A stretch of 34,569 nucleotides of DNA from Haplomitrium mnioides (GCA_049999725.1 JBNGIS010017024.1:1-34569), one strand, 5' to 3'. Shown: positions 20,055 through 30,500, numbered from the stretch's first letter. The notes: a model not told the origin generated them from the sequence alone. Numbers and translations are program-made.

Positions 20055-20298
20055 GCGAACAATTGATTGGCATTCATTACTCATGATTTGAAAGTAAGGG
20101 AGAGAAAGGATCATTCAGAGGTTGTGTTGTGTGGGCGTGTACAATAAAGAGAAATAGATGACGATAAAACCCATGGGGGTTAATACAATCTTGGGGCCAT
20201 CTCATAAAAGAACCCTATGATACAATGTCGTCTTTTCTCTCCAAAATTGCATCTTGAGGTGTTAAGGACGGAGAGGAGGGGCTGATATAAAAAAATTT

Positions 20299-20316
20299 TG
20301 GCACTAGAAGGAGGGC
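20299..20316 (+). other. candidate primer-binding site after LTR 2
   Basis: tggcactagaaggagggc, one base different from the motif at 10420. Confidence 0.45.
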
Positions 20317-20542
20317 AAAGGTTCAGAAGAACCTGAGAGCAACTCGAGACAAGACGTTCACCTTGCCCAAGGCAAACCCATCAAGATCGGATCAAGACAA
20401 AAGCTGGATAGCTTGAAGGAGTCAACAAAGTACAGGCTATTAGAAGGACAAGTAGTCTGAGCCTTGTTAAGGAAGTTGATCAAAATTATGTGTGGAGGAA
20501 GACATTGACCTGTGGTATAGTTTTTCCTTGCCTATTTCTATG

Positions 20543-21538
20543 ATGGCTAATCTTGTATCATCTCAAGGACCATGAGCCAAATTCAATTACAAACACTTCA
20601 AAGGAGTTTCATAAGTGTTGCACGCTTGATTGTTTGCTAAATTTCTGTTACTAGCAACTCAAAGATGGGTCAGCACTGCTCTTGAAGAATGACCAAGGCT
20701 AAGTACAAATCTTCTGATAGTTCCAGTAGTAATGAGGAGACCAAGGAGAGCTCTGCATCCACTTTTGAAAGCGAAGATGACTCAACCAGCTATGATTATA
20801 GCAAGTCTTCATGAAAAAAAAAAACAGGAAGGAGCAACAAAGGAAGAAGGCTGCCAAAGAAAAGAAAGACCACTTAGCCGAGTTAGGGTCAAAGATAAAG
20901 GCAATGCGCATGCTTGTTGTGGGGATCAATCCTGAGGTTGGAGAAAGACTATATACCTGCCAAGAGTGGACTTCAAGCATAAGGGCTGGAAAACCAAGTG
21001 GATGGGATGCAACCTGGCCACGGAAAACAATCATTATGGTGTCCTGAAATTGTGGCTAGCTCAGACATGTTTCATCAAACAGCCCCAAACCATGGAGACA
21101 AACTATGGTCAACCTGCGGCGATGCATTCCCAATACAAAGACAAGGAAGTAGCACTACCCGATCAGGAAACCTCGACATCAGATGATTGTTATATGGTGG
21201 TAGCTAGATCGGGATCCAAGTCCTACCAAAAGCGTAAGCCCAAGAAGGGAGCCAAAGATCCGAAGAATCGACACTCCTACCACAAGGAGGGCAAAAAGTA
21301 TGGGCAAAGGACCAAGATGGTTGCGACTCAAGTACTGCCATCCCTAAGTGATTCAGATTATGGAAGGGAAGACCTCACATGGTTCAGTCCAATGCAGGAA
21401 GCAGAAATGGGAGAACTGTCGGAGGCATTGGAGGCGACCTCAGAGGAGAGAGCGACTGAAGAGATAGTGAAGGATGTCAAAGGGCAGCAAGCACAAGAGG
21501 ATTTAACAAACTCAAAGAGTTGGAAACATCCAAGGTAG
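20543..21538 (+). pseudogene. Gag-like protein of the long-LTR element, copy 2 (truncated)
   Basis: Parallel to 10664-11690: the same start (MMANL), the same missing capsid core, the Ser-rich acidic segment, Lys-rich stretches and a decayed knuckle (NCG, TAG, LRH near 21049-21070, where the first and last Cys are lost). A 190-codon frame at 20966-21538 covers the Lys/Arg-rich and acidic tail (EMGELSEALEATSEERATEE). It ends at the junction near 21535 and lacks the last about 80 residues of copy 1. The A-rich run at 20814-20823 adds a base difference from copy 1. Confidence 0.58.
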
Positions 21539-21539
21539 A

Positions 21540-22125
21540 CTCTAGAATAGGAAAGAGATGTTGTGAGAGATACAAAGAGATAGAGAGGTATGTATATACA
21601 TTGAGATGCAAGTAGATTGAAGTCAAAATCAAGTTTATACTAGTTGATTTGTTGGAGGATTAGATCAAAGATTATTAATTTTCTCAAGTGCTACAGTAGC
21701 TGGCTCTATTTGCATTTCAAACTTTTGAAGAAGGAAGTGAAGGCTTAGTTATTTTAGGTTGTAGGCTATGAAGATGAGGTGAAAGCCCTATGTAAAAGCC
21801 ACAACTGTATTCACCCCTCTTCATAGTAGTGTACATTGAATCCCTTGTAATATGATTGTATCTAAAAGATATTAGTGTGCTCTTGAAATCATTCAAAGAA
21901 GGTCTAGTTTTGCTTGGTATGTGTGGATAAGAGGGTCGGTATGGTTTTGGGTGGTGGGTGTTGATGAGAGTATATGCCTATAGAGTGAAGTTATGGTTTG
22001 TTAAGACCTGAATTCGATAACAAAGGTTCTTGGGTTGTTTTAATAAAGAGCCTTGTAGTTCTTTGTCTCCTCTTCCTATGAAATTGCATCGTTTGGGTGT
22101 TAAGAAATGAGAGATGGATGTGACA
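21540..22125 (+). repeat. 3' part of the 5' LTR of the third element
   Basis: The last about 150 bp parallel the end of LTR 1: ccttgtagttctttgtctcctc, gaaattgcatc, gggtgttaaga, and a TGACA end before the PBS-like motif. The left side is cut at the junction with gag copy 2. No gene is seen in it. Confidence 0.5.
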
Positions 22126-22134
22126 TAGATTTTT

Positions 22135-22152
22135 TGGTGCTAGAGTGAGGGC
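22135..22152 (+). other. candidate primer-binding site of the third element
   Basis: tggtgctagagtgagggc, related to the motifs at 10420 and 20299. Confidence 0.45.
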
Positions 22153-23038
22153 TAAGGTTCGGAAAAACCTATAATCAACTCAAAACCAAAGTGTCACCTT
22201 GCGCAGGGCATGCCTCCAAGAGTGTGTCATCATAAAGATTGGAGAACCTTTAATAATTTAGATATTATCGTACACTAGATCAACATAGCACTAGACTAGC
22301 GAAGGGAATGAGATGAGACAAAGTGTGGAGAAGATCATTGAATTGTGGGTAGAGTTGTCCTCTCTTATTGTTGTGATGGCCAACTTCATACACCCTATGG
22401 AGTTGCATGTCAAGTTTAAGTACAGGTCCTTTAGAGGTTGATCCAAGGAAGACCCCAATGCATGGTTTGATGATATTGAGATGCCAAACGGGGAGAGCCA
22501 TGTGAAAATTGGTATCCTTCTAGCAGTGTTGAAAGAAGAATCGCAACCTTGGTACAAGGTCTTGCTGAGGAACATCAAAAGGGATTGAGGAGCCTTCAAG
22601 GTCGTTTTTATGTCGAAGTTCAAAAAGATTGGAGAGGAGACGGAGGCTTTAACCAAGATGGGGCAACTTAGAATGAAGAAGAAGAAATCAGTAAGGCGGT
22701 TTCTGCAAAGATTCAAGAAGGTGGCAAGGAAGCTGAACCCACCAGCCAAGGATAGGATGCTGACCTCTTGATTCCTTAAAACCCTGCCTAGAAAGACATA
22801 GACATGGGTGAGGCAAACAAATCCTCAAAACTTGGAGGTTGTGATGGTTGCAGCCCAATCTCACATCAAAGTTGCCATTACTAGCTCTTGAAGAAAGTCA
22901 AGAGCTAAGTGTGAGTTGGAGGACTCTTCAAAGAGCGAATTCATGCAGGAATGAAGAGTCATAGGAGAACATTGCATCCACCTCCAAAAGCAAGGATAAC
23001 TTGAATAGCAATAACTCTAATGGTAACAAGTCTTCACA

Positions 23039-23067
23039 AAAGAAGAAGAAGAAGAAGAAGAAGAAGG
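23039..23067 (+). repeat. (AGA)n microsatellite coding poly-lysine
   Basis: About nine AGA/AAG triplets inside the basic part of gag; length probably changed by slippage. Confidence 0.85.
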
Positions 23068-23542
23068 ATACCAAGGATAGGAAGGACCAACAGTCCCATT
23101 ACCAGATGGATGTCAAAACAAAGAGGTTGAAGAGAGGTTCAGATCGTGAGCCAAAACCAAAGTTGAGCAGAAGAAAAGGGGGGAAAGACAAGCTAGAGGA
23201 GTTAAGCGCAAAGATGGAGGCCATGAACATCTCCTCATATGAATCAAACCAAATAGGAGGCAGCTACCAACCAAACAAGTGGGAGTCTGGTGCATAAAGT
23301 ACAACAAACACAAACACTCTCCTCACGAGTGCTCTGATGAAGCTAGTGACATTCATTATGTGAGAGAAGAGCCCCCCAAGTACCTGCGTTACAAAGTGGA
23401 GTATGTGTAGGAGAAGGCTCCCAAAACGGTATACCAAATCAGTAGTAGATCCCGTACAATTCTAGGAAGACCTCCAAGCATAGGAGCTAGGCAACCCCAT
23501 GGCTAGGTTGTGAAGAAGCTGCTCAGAATAACCATTATGGTG

Positions 23543-23668
23543 TGTTGGAATTGTGACTAGCATGGGCACATCTCTCCCAACTATCTTGAGCCATGGAAAC
23601 AAAATCATGGGCAATTGGTTGCAATGTGTTTCTAGTGTAAGAAATTCGGGCATGTAGTTGTAAACTAC
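23543..23668 (+). other. two decayed CCHC zinc knuckles
   Basis: Knuckle 1 reads CWNCD, TAG, HGHISPNY (last Cys to Tyr). Knuckle 2 reads CF, TAG, CKKFGHVVVNY (last Cys to Tyr). Both Cys-to-Tyr changes fit G-to-A transitions. Confidence 0.75.
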
Positions 23669-24329
23669 CTACTCAATAAGAGGCAAGAGGTAGTCTTCAG
23701 TGCATGTAGGAATCCCCCACCACCAACAACAGTCAATTTGATTTCTTTAGAATGAGCGGAGGCTACCAAACTTGAACCAGAAGAGGAGGAAGTTGCACTG
23801 GTATGTTTGGAGACTCCAACACCAAAGGAATGCCACAAGGTGGTTACCAAATCAAAAGTCGAGTCCAAGACAAAGGGCAAGCGTAGGAACAAGCGAGTGG
23901 TTGAGAAGGCTACAATTTAAGAGTTTCTATCATAGAGTGATCTAAATTATTGGAGGGATAATAAAAAATGGTTTTATCTTAAGCAGCAAGAGGAGGTGAG
24001 GAGACAACTAGAGGCCTTGGATGTAGCTCAAGAGAAGAGTGTGGCCGAAAAGACCCTGAAAGAGGTCCACAACCACAAGCACTAGAAGATCCAAAGGAGT
24101 TCATAGAGCTAGTGGCAACCACGACCGAGGCACTGAAACCAACCCTCTACAACAATCAAGCTGATGTCAAGGATTGCTCAATCATGACCATAGTGAGGCA
24201 ATTGATTAAAGACATCACGTTGTATAGAAGGGAATTGAGGGAGTTGCTGATAGGAGCCAAGAGGCAAAACAAACTACCTTGGATAAGAGCTCAAATAGAT
24301 CTGTGACTGGTGTGTAAAGACAAGGGTGC

Positions 24330-24843
24330 TCTTGAGATAGATATTCAAATTGTTGGGTGTACGTTAACTCTCATGCCATTAGACGAGAGAGTAGGCACCA
24401 ACATTATGGTCGAGTAGATTGCACACAGATTGGAATTCAAAGTATTCCAACCCAATGCTCGGATTATGAGATTGATAGACAGGTTCTTAGTCAAACCCTT
24501 GAGCAATCTCATGTAGGTGCTCACCACCATTGGTGGCAAAGAATTCATGCTGAACTACTTGGTGATGCACCTAGCACAAGCATTTTCTTACCCAACACTA
24601 ATTGGGAGACCTTGGTTGTATAGGGCCGGAGCTATGTATAGTTGAGGAAACTCCACCTTGGTTTTTGGCCTAGAGAAAACAATAGTCCACTATGGACTGG
24701 TGCAACACCAAGGGGAAATACAAAACATAGATGAGTATGAAAGCGAATGGTCAGTAGATGAGGAGGAACACTCAGAGTACTATTGTTGCGTTTCGGTGGT
24801 CAGTGAAGCCACAAAAGAAGAATTGTTGAGAGAGGATGTGTAG
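24330..24843 (+). pseudogene. retropepsin-like protease of the third element
   Basis: The frame carries LDERVGTNIMVE (active-site block, with DER where D-S/G-G is expected), then TTIGGKEFMLNYLV and YPTLIGRPWLYRAGA, the conserved C-terminal strand of this protease group. An acidic tail follows to the stop at 24841. Stops fall at three places before that. Confidence 0.75.
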
Positions 24844-25299
24844 TGGTAGTCAACAAAATAGAGCTCACAAAGGAATGGCAACAGACTCTAGAATGGAGAA
24901 GTTTGTTAAAAATTTTGTGGGTGGTGGGAGGACTGGACCCAAACTAAAAAAGGAGTCAAACCTCAAAGGACCCACCCACATCCACCAACACAAAGAGGGT
25001 AACTAAGAGAAAGAGGTAGCAACCCTTAATCCCAACTTGGTGCAATGAGGGATGGGGTTGACTATGCTAGAAGTTGGCAACATCGCACACATGAGGAATA
25101 AGTTGGAGGTGGTGAGACCATTGCAATATCAAGAGGTGATGGTCTATGAGGGGCGGGCAAACCAAGTAGGGTTCAGTCTACCCATAACTACAGGGTAGGC
25201 CTTGATTCATGCCCTAACAAACTTCAACAATGTCTTTGCATAGAGCCATATAGACTTGAAAGGAGTTCCAAGAGAATTGAAAGAGTATTATATTGACCT

Positions 25300-26080
25300 T
25301 GAACCCACGATTGTACTAGTGAGACAATGCCAATACCTGATGAATCCCAAGTTTTTCTTCATGATAAAAGAGGAGTTAGACAAGTTGTTAGAAACTAGTT
25401 TTGTCTACCTAGTCTTAAATAGTAAATAGGTATTGCCTCTAGTGGTGGTATGTAAAGAGATGGGAATGGATGGTAAGCAAAAGATCATAATATGCCAAGA
25501 TTTTTGGAAGTTGAATGAGGCAGCTTAAAAGGATCATTACCCCCTCCCTTTCATATATGGAGTGCTAGACTTAGTTGTAGGCCAAGAAGTCTATAGCTTT
25601 ATAGACGAGTACTTCGGGTACAATAAAAAATGGATCAAAGAGGAGGACCAGTTGAAGATGGTATTCGCCACATAATGGAGAGTGTGTGCCTTTGGAAGGG
25701 TTTTTCAGACTCTGTAGTGTACAAGAGACATTTCAAAGAATGATGATGAATATTTTCCATGACTACTTGAAAAGGTTTTTGGAGATTTTCATTAGTGACT
25801 TTGTGGCGTATGGAAAAATCTATGATTACGAGCAGGATGTGAGATTCAACTTTCAACGCTGCTAAGAGACAAGGTTGCGATTGCACTCAGGGAACTACTT
25901 CTTCATAGTGAACAAAGAGGTACTTTTAGGTGACAATGTACTAAGCTCTAGAATTAAGGTAGACTAGGAAAAATTCAGCATTTGGATGAGAGTGACCTTC
26001 CTAACTAATTTGAAGGAGGTGTAGGGTTTTCTGGGTTGCGTGGGTTATTGTTGGAGGTTCATCGCTTAGTTTGCACTCGT
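25300..26080 (+). pseudogene. reverse transcriptase of the third element
   Basis: Recognisable blocks: YLMNPKFFFMIKEELDKLLE, LPLVVVCKEMG, IICQDFWKLNEA, KDHYPLPFIYGVLD, VYSFIDEYFGYN, EDQLKMVFAT, then FISDF at 25788-25802 where F/Y-x-D-D is expected (first Asp to Ser) and GFLGCVGYCWRF near 26025-26060. Several frame changes and stops occur, and the catalytic site is lost. Confidence 0.85.
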
Positions 26081-26239
26081 GGCCTTACCCATCACGACGG
26101 ACTGCACCTTCCACTCGAAGGAGAAACCAATGCATTTTATTGGCCACAAATTATGCAACCAAGTTGGTCAAAGCAAGGGCCACCCAAAAGGATGACGCAA
26201 AGATGATTGTAGCCTTCTTCTACAAGTAGATTTTTTTGC

Positions 26240-26900
26240 AAGTTTAGGGTAGTGCTTGAATTTGTCAGCAACCAAGGCATGCATTTCATGAACCAGGTGA
26301 TGCAAAATTTGACCAGTTAGAATCAAATCAAACAATGTCAGACTACGGCCTATCATCCTAAAGCCAATGAGCTGATAGAGAGAGAGCAAACAACATAATA
26401 GGGAAAATTCTCAGCAAGTTAGTGGCAACCCATAAGGGAGATTGGGATTTGAAGCTCCTTACATCAACCCATGTCTACAATCTCCCCTACAAGACCACGA
26501 CTAGCCACTACCCCTACTTTCTGGTTTTTGAGCGGCATATATTAGTGCTGGTAGAATTTGAGATGAGAATAGTGAGGGTATTAGATGAAGAGAGGCTTGA
26601 AGAAGACCAAAGTAGAACAGGAAAAAATATATTAGCTAGAGACTTTGGAGGGGATTTAGTTGCAAGTCTAAGAACTGTTGGAGCACCAACAATAAACACA
26701 AAAAAGGCAATATGACAAGAGGCTCAAATTGGTGGATGTGCAAGACGGGGATCTGGTGCTGATGTATGACAATATGTTTGTGCATTTCTTTGGGAAGTTG
26801 CACATTAAGGTGAATGCAATCATTTGTGCTCACAAAACTACATTAGAACGGGTCAATAGAGCTAGAAACCTTGAAAGGGGAAAGGATAACCAATCGGATA
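26240..26900 (+). pseudogene. integrase core and tail of the third element
   Basis: The frame reads EFVSNQGMHFMNQVMQNL (second catalytic Asp to Asn), TTAYHPKANELIERE (catalytic Glu), then in another frame YNLPYKTTTSHYPYFLVF and, after a further shift, KLVDVQDGDLVLMYDN with FFGKLHIK. RNase H and the HHCC part of integrase are missing between 26080 and 26240, a deletion of roughly 1 kb compared with complete elements. Confidence 0.8.
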
Positions 26901-27121
26901 CATTATAATTGCTTGAAGAGGTATGTGAATAGAGAAGGAGATGGAGGGAATCGATAGTGACTTGCTAGTCAATGAGTTCCTAGACATGTACAGGTGGTAA
27001 CCAGAAAGGGAGTTTTATAAAATGTGAATAGCTAGTGTTTTTTGTAGGTTTTCTTTCAAGAGAGGAGGGTGACAAAAGTCCAACGCAGCAAAGAGGTCAG
27101 CCAACAAGAGGTCAGATGGAT
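26900..27121 (+). other. short untranslated stretch before the LTR
   Basis: No gene seen. agagaggagggtgacaaa (27058-27075) is purine-rich and could be a decayed polypurine tract, though it lies about 50 bp before the LTR-like start. Confidence 0.35.
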
Positions 27122-28450
27122 GTTTGTGAGGACACTTTAAAATTAAAAAGAGAGTTATGTCAAGATGGCTTGAAAGCACTCTACTTAAAATTTTCAAATT
27201 TAGATGCATAACCATGCCACTTCAATGTTTTTGGTTGCACAGACTTCCAAAGGACACCAAAGTACTCAATAATGCAATCGAGCAAAAGTGATCACCCGAT
27301 TTCTCATCAGCAAGGGCAGCGGGACATAGACGAAATCAGGACAATTGAAGGTTGTAGTGCTTACAAGAGAGTATTCACAAGAGAGATGTTGTCAAGGTGA
27401 CTCCAAGGGGAGAGGTTTCGTGGTGAAGGGTTGAGGAGTGACAAAGCACTTGTGGGAAGTGGAGGCAGAATGCATGGCCAAGGCAATTTAGGTCAATACA
27501 TCCTTGGTTCTCAACTATTAAGGTTTTGGTGTAACTTGGTAGAAAGAGGACTTCAAGATGCATCTATTGCAATTTGAATCAAGGAAAATAATGGAGAAAT
27601 AATGATGCACCATCCTTTCGAAGGCGATGACAACTTCGGGACTCTAAACTCGGGTATGTAACTTCGACTCACTTAAGCTTGGGTCTCTCTTTCGGATGCG
27701 GACTTTGGAAGGCATGAACATTGGGTCAATCAAGTTGGGTCGGTCAGATCTTGGGTCACAAAATTAGAGAAAAAACCTCATGAGACACTGGGTCGGACTA
27801 CTCAGGTTATCAAACAGGTGCAAAGTGATGTTATTTAGAAGGGGCATCTAGTCCAACATTGGGTCTCACTTTTTTTATTTGGCCTATTATTTTCCTATCG
27901 GGTACGATTGTCAAACTACCCTGTTGAAAAATGGCGGTGGAGGCGCAATATTGGATTCCCAAACAATGGGTCTAACATTTTTGGTACGGCCTATCTTGTG
28001 CTTATCAAATATGATGGTTAACTACTCTATTGAAGATGGTTGCAGACGACGTGATATTAGATTCCCAAACATTGGGTCATCAACTTCGAAGTGGTTACTT
28101 CAAATAGGAATTCAGGTGTAGATTTAAGACGACTACATTGGATGTGAAACTTCATGTTGCCAAAGTTTGGGTCATCTCAACATGGGTCAATGCTTCAAGA
28201 AGAGTTCTAAAAGACAAAAAGAGAGAAAGGTGTGTAGCGTACTCAAGTCTCAACCAAAAGAGCTTAGAAATGCCATGTTGGATTTGTCTTGATAAGTACA
28301 CTCTATCAAAACCAGGATTTCAAAATTCTATGAGCCATGAAGGAAGCAGTATGGGAGTGTGCTCTGAAGTTCAAGTAGATTGTGGTAGAACCCCAACCCA
28401 ATCATTCCAGAATTGGATGATGGGTTATGCTCCAAATCAAGCAATCTAGG
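27122..28450 (+). repeat. 5' part of the 3' LTR of the third element
   Basis: TGTGAGGACACTTTAAAA near 27125 resembles the LTR start near 17595. From 27680 to 28185 the hexamer TGGGTC occurs about ten times. The U5 end seen at 22000-22125 was not found downstream, so the LTR is truncated; the right limit is a guess. The frame 28138-28449 shows no known domain. Confidence 0.45.
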
Positions 28451-29250
28451 GCTCGATGGAAAGCTCTCCTTAAGGCAATCATGACCCAATTCATGTTAAA
28501 AGATGGGGAAGAGGAATAAGGATCAAACAATGGAAGGAATGAGGGTGGCCACGATTTTGGTTTCAAAGAGATTTTGAACGACAAATCGTTTTGTTCAAAA
28601 AACATTTTGCGCACCAAATTGAATCATGATGAACAGACTAAAAATGGATTGGGAGTGTAACAAGATTGAAACTTCAGCAAATAAAGCTTTGTAAAAAAAT
28701 TACTTTAATATGTAAAACAATTTCATCAACCAGATGCTAGAGCTAAATCCTCTTCAAGAGGAATCATCTCATCTAAATCCAGTGGATGAGAATTTACATC
28801 CGCTAGAGAGTCCTACCAAGACTTTCCAATCCCAAAGATGGCAACAAAATCACCAGTTGCATATGCAGTTGAGAAGGAACATGTTCTTTGTGGTATGAAT
28901 ACACTATCTTTGATTCTGTCACATGGATGGCAAAGAAGCCATCATCAAAACTCTTTGAGGAATGTAGATAGAATGACGTCTATCACATTCCACATCAATG
29001 CAATTTTGCATCAACTTCAAAGCACAGACAAGGCCTATGTCGAACCCAAAGAAATGAACTAAGATCCAATCTTGCTCTGTTGATAAATGGTTCATAAAAT
29101 ATTGTAAAGAGCTTGGGGCTTTTGATAAACATTTATAGGAGCATCATCTCTTGGATATTTTAGTTTGGCCGAAACCACAGAACAATTAAACACACTGCGT
29201 TTTATTTGTTGAGTGAGACCACTCGCATGAGCAAGTTGCAAATTTAAAAG
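28451..29250. other. no recognisable gene
   Basis: AT-rich sequence. A 74-codon plus-strand frame (28838-29062, MATKSPVAYAVEKEH start) has an ATG and reasonable composition but matches nothing I know. It may be a fragment of an old gene. Confidence 0.4.
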
Positions 29251-29254
29251 CCTC

Positions 29255-29850
29255 ATGCTTCTCTTTCCTTTTTGGCTTTTGGCCCTTCACTATATTTTTC
29301 TCCCATATTGAAATATGCTCTATTGTAGATCCCATAGCTCACCACTTCAAAATGCAAGCTGGAACCGATTGCTCGAGAAGTGTTAGTCTTTTCAAGTGTC
29401 GACTTGGGCTTGATCTCCAAGATCTCCAACACAAACTCTCTTTTCAATTTCTAGAATGGCACCATCCCACTCTCCACAAACCTATGATGCCAATATTCGA
29501 TCTTCTGAATTGAGGTCATCTCCAACCTGTATCTCTAGTCGTAGTTGTCATCAGTTGCAAAAATACGGGCCTCTATTGGTGTAAGACCCACGTAGATATA
29601 GCAACTGCAGAGCAAAAACGTTGAATTCTTTGCTCCATATTTTGTGATAAGAAGCTGCCTTGTTGCAACACTGTGATTGCCTCCTGCAATCTCGTAGTGA
29701 TACTTGTCAGGGTTCCTAATATCGAACTCTAACTTATCCTTCAACCCACACTTCAGATCAACAACAACAATAAAACAACTATGCGCATATTTGCTTGTGA
29801 GCAATCTCTGCACCAAAAGTTCAACGATATCTTTATTCATTCTTCTAATC
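29255..29850 (-). pseudogene. ParB/sulfiredoxin-like domain protein, two in-frame stops
   Basis: One minus-strand frame covers MNKDIVELLVQRLLTSKYAH (from 29840), a strand-rich segment, then YHYEIAGGNHSVATRQLL with GGNHS at 29671-29685, and YIYVGLTPIEARIFATDDNYD. After a TAG at 29535-29537 it continues EMTSIQKIEYWHHRFVESG, a second TAG near 29454, and KLKREFVLEILEIKPKS to 29255. The G-G-N/Q-H-S/R motif followed by a helix and an 'EAR...DDNYD' helix is the layout of ParB-like nuclease folds found in eukaryotic accessory proteins. Enzymatic activity cannot be inferred. Both stops keep the frame, as in the copia element. Confidence 0.45.
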
Positions 29851-30500
29851 TTGAAAAGCCTCCCAATTGCCTACTCTAAGTTTTGATAGATTCAAGTTTT
29901 CAAGGCTAATAGTAATTGTTTCTTTGTGGACTCTACATGGCTGGATTGAAGATTCCCTAAATTGTTTTTATCTTCCTTAGATACTGCCTAAGGGTCCACT
30001 TGTTCACGTTCTTGGATTGTTTGCAACCCCTTGTGCAATTGCCTTTTTGTTCTTGATGTTGGAGTCTGAATTGACTCCGGCTTTTTTTCTTGCCTCGAGC
30101 TATTTGGTGTTGAAGACAAAGGGGCAGTAGAAGACAACCTTGTTGAAGATTCAGAGAGGGATAACTCTTGCTCAATAATTGGAGCTAGAAGAGGCTTTTT
30201 CTTTTAAACTGCCTATTTCTTCTTTTTGAGAGCCCCAACTAGCTCCACCTCCTTTCTCTTCTTTTCTTTTTGTGCGGAAGGGCTTGTAGCGTGAATTAAA
30301 AATGTAGCCACACTCAGATTCACCACTAGATGTTGAATATTTACGCCTTGCTTGGGCTTCAAAATTTTGATGTTGATGGTAAACTTTATTAAATCCCATT
30401 CAATGTGCTCCAAGTCTTTGTAGCCATTGACAAAATCTGCCCAAAATTTGAGTAAACTAGAAACAAAGCAGAAAACGATCAAACACAAGTACAAATGTAG
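29851..30500 (-). other. possible upstream part of the ParB-like pseudogene
   Basis: Minus-strand frames are rich in Lys, Glu, Ser and Gln (for example KRKEEKGGGASWGSQKEE near 30270) and shift several times. This would suit a disordered N-terminal region but cannot be proved. Confidence 0.25.

Larger units (their letters stand above)
17595..20286 (+). repeat. LTR 2 of the long-LTR element (about 2.7 kb)
   Basis: Collinear with 7731-10409. Its start (aaggatgtttcacattttaaa) resembles the LTR start of the third element near 27125 (gaggacactttaaaattaaa). A TATA box lies at 18935-18942 and AATAAA at 20049-20054. The end reads GCTGATA where LTR 1 has GCTCACA. Confidence 0.65.
7731..21535 (+). mobile_element. 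long-LTR Ty3/gypsy-like gag element in LTR-gag-LTR-gag order, with nested chromovirus
   Basis: 7771-about 11690 and 17641-about 21534 are direct repeats of each other, roughly nine bases in ten alike by eye, mostly transitions between them. Each holds a 2.7-kb LTR-like segment (TATA box, AATAAA, TCACA-like end), a PBS-like motif, and a gag reading frame. The first internal region is split by the chromovirus at 12276-17222 and resumes at 17228. No protease, RT or integrase is seen in either internal part, so the family appears non-autonomous (like the TR-GAG or LARD classes). The second gag copy stops at about 21535, where other sequence is joined. Confidence 0.72.
22377..24110 (+). pseudogene. 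Gag of the third Ty3/gypsy element
   Basis: MANFIHPMELHVKFKYRSF opens at 22377, followed by EDPNAWFDDIE, the capsid core with SQPWYKVLLRNIKRD and FKVVFMSKFKKIGEETEALTKM, then FLQRFKKVARKLNPPAKDRM, as in the retrotransposon gag family. A poly-Lys run and a basic region follow (23001-23297), then two zinc knuckles (23543-23668) and an acidic coiled-coil-like tail (KQQEEVRRQLEALDVAQEK near 23980). Stops in the core sit mainly where a conserved Trp is expected (TGG to TGA). At least one frame change lies between the basic region and the knuckles. Confidence 0.82.
21536..28450 (+). mobile_element. third Ty3/gypsy element, decayed, with deletion between RT and integrase
   Basis: It has an LTR end with AATAAA (near 22042), a PBS-like motif (22135), gag (22377), two zinc knuckles, protease, RT, an integrase core and tail, and an LTR-like start at about 27122. 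The gag start and knuckle region are homologous to the long-LTR element, so the two are relatives. Stops occur about every 30-60 codons. The right boundary is uncertain. Confidence 0.8.

Noticed and set aside
23001-23297. 98-codon Lys-rich frame as an independent nuclear protein
   Set aside because: It sits between the capsid core and zinc knuckles of gag and is the basic linker, enlarged by an AGA microsatellite.
28138-28449. 103-codon frame with several Cys as a small secreted protein
   Set aside because: No signal peptide, no conserved spacing, and it lies in LTR-like sequence.
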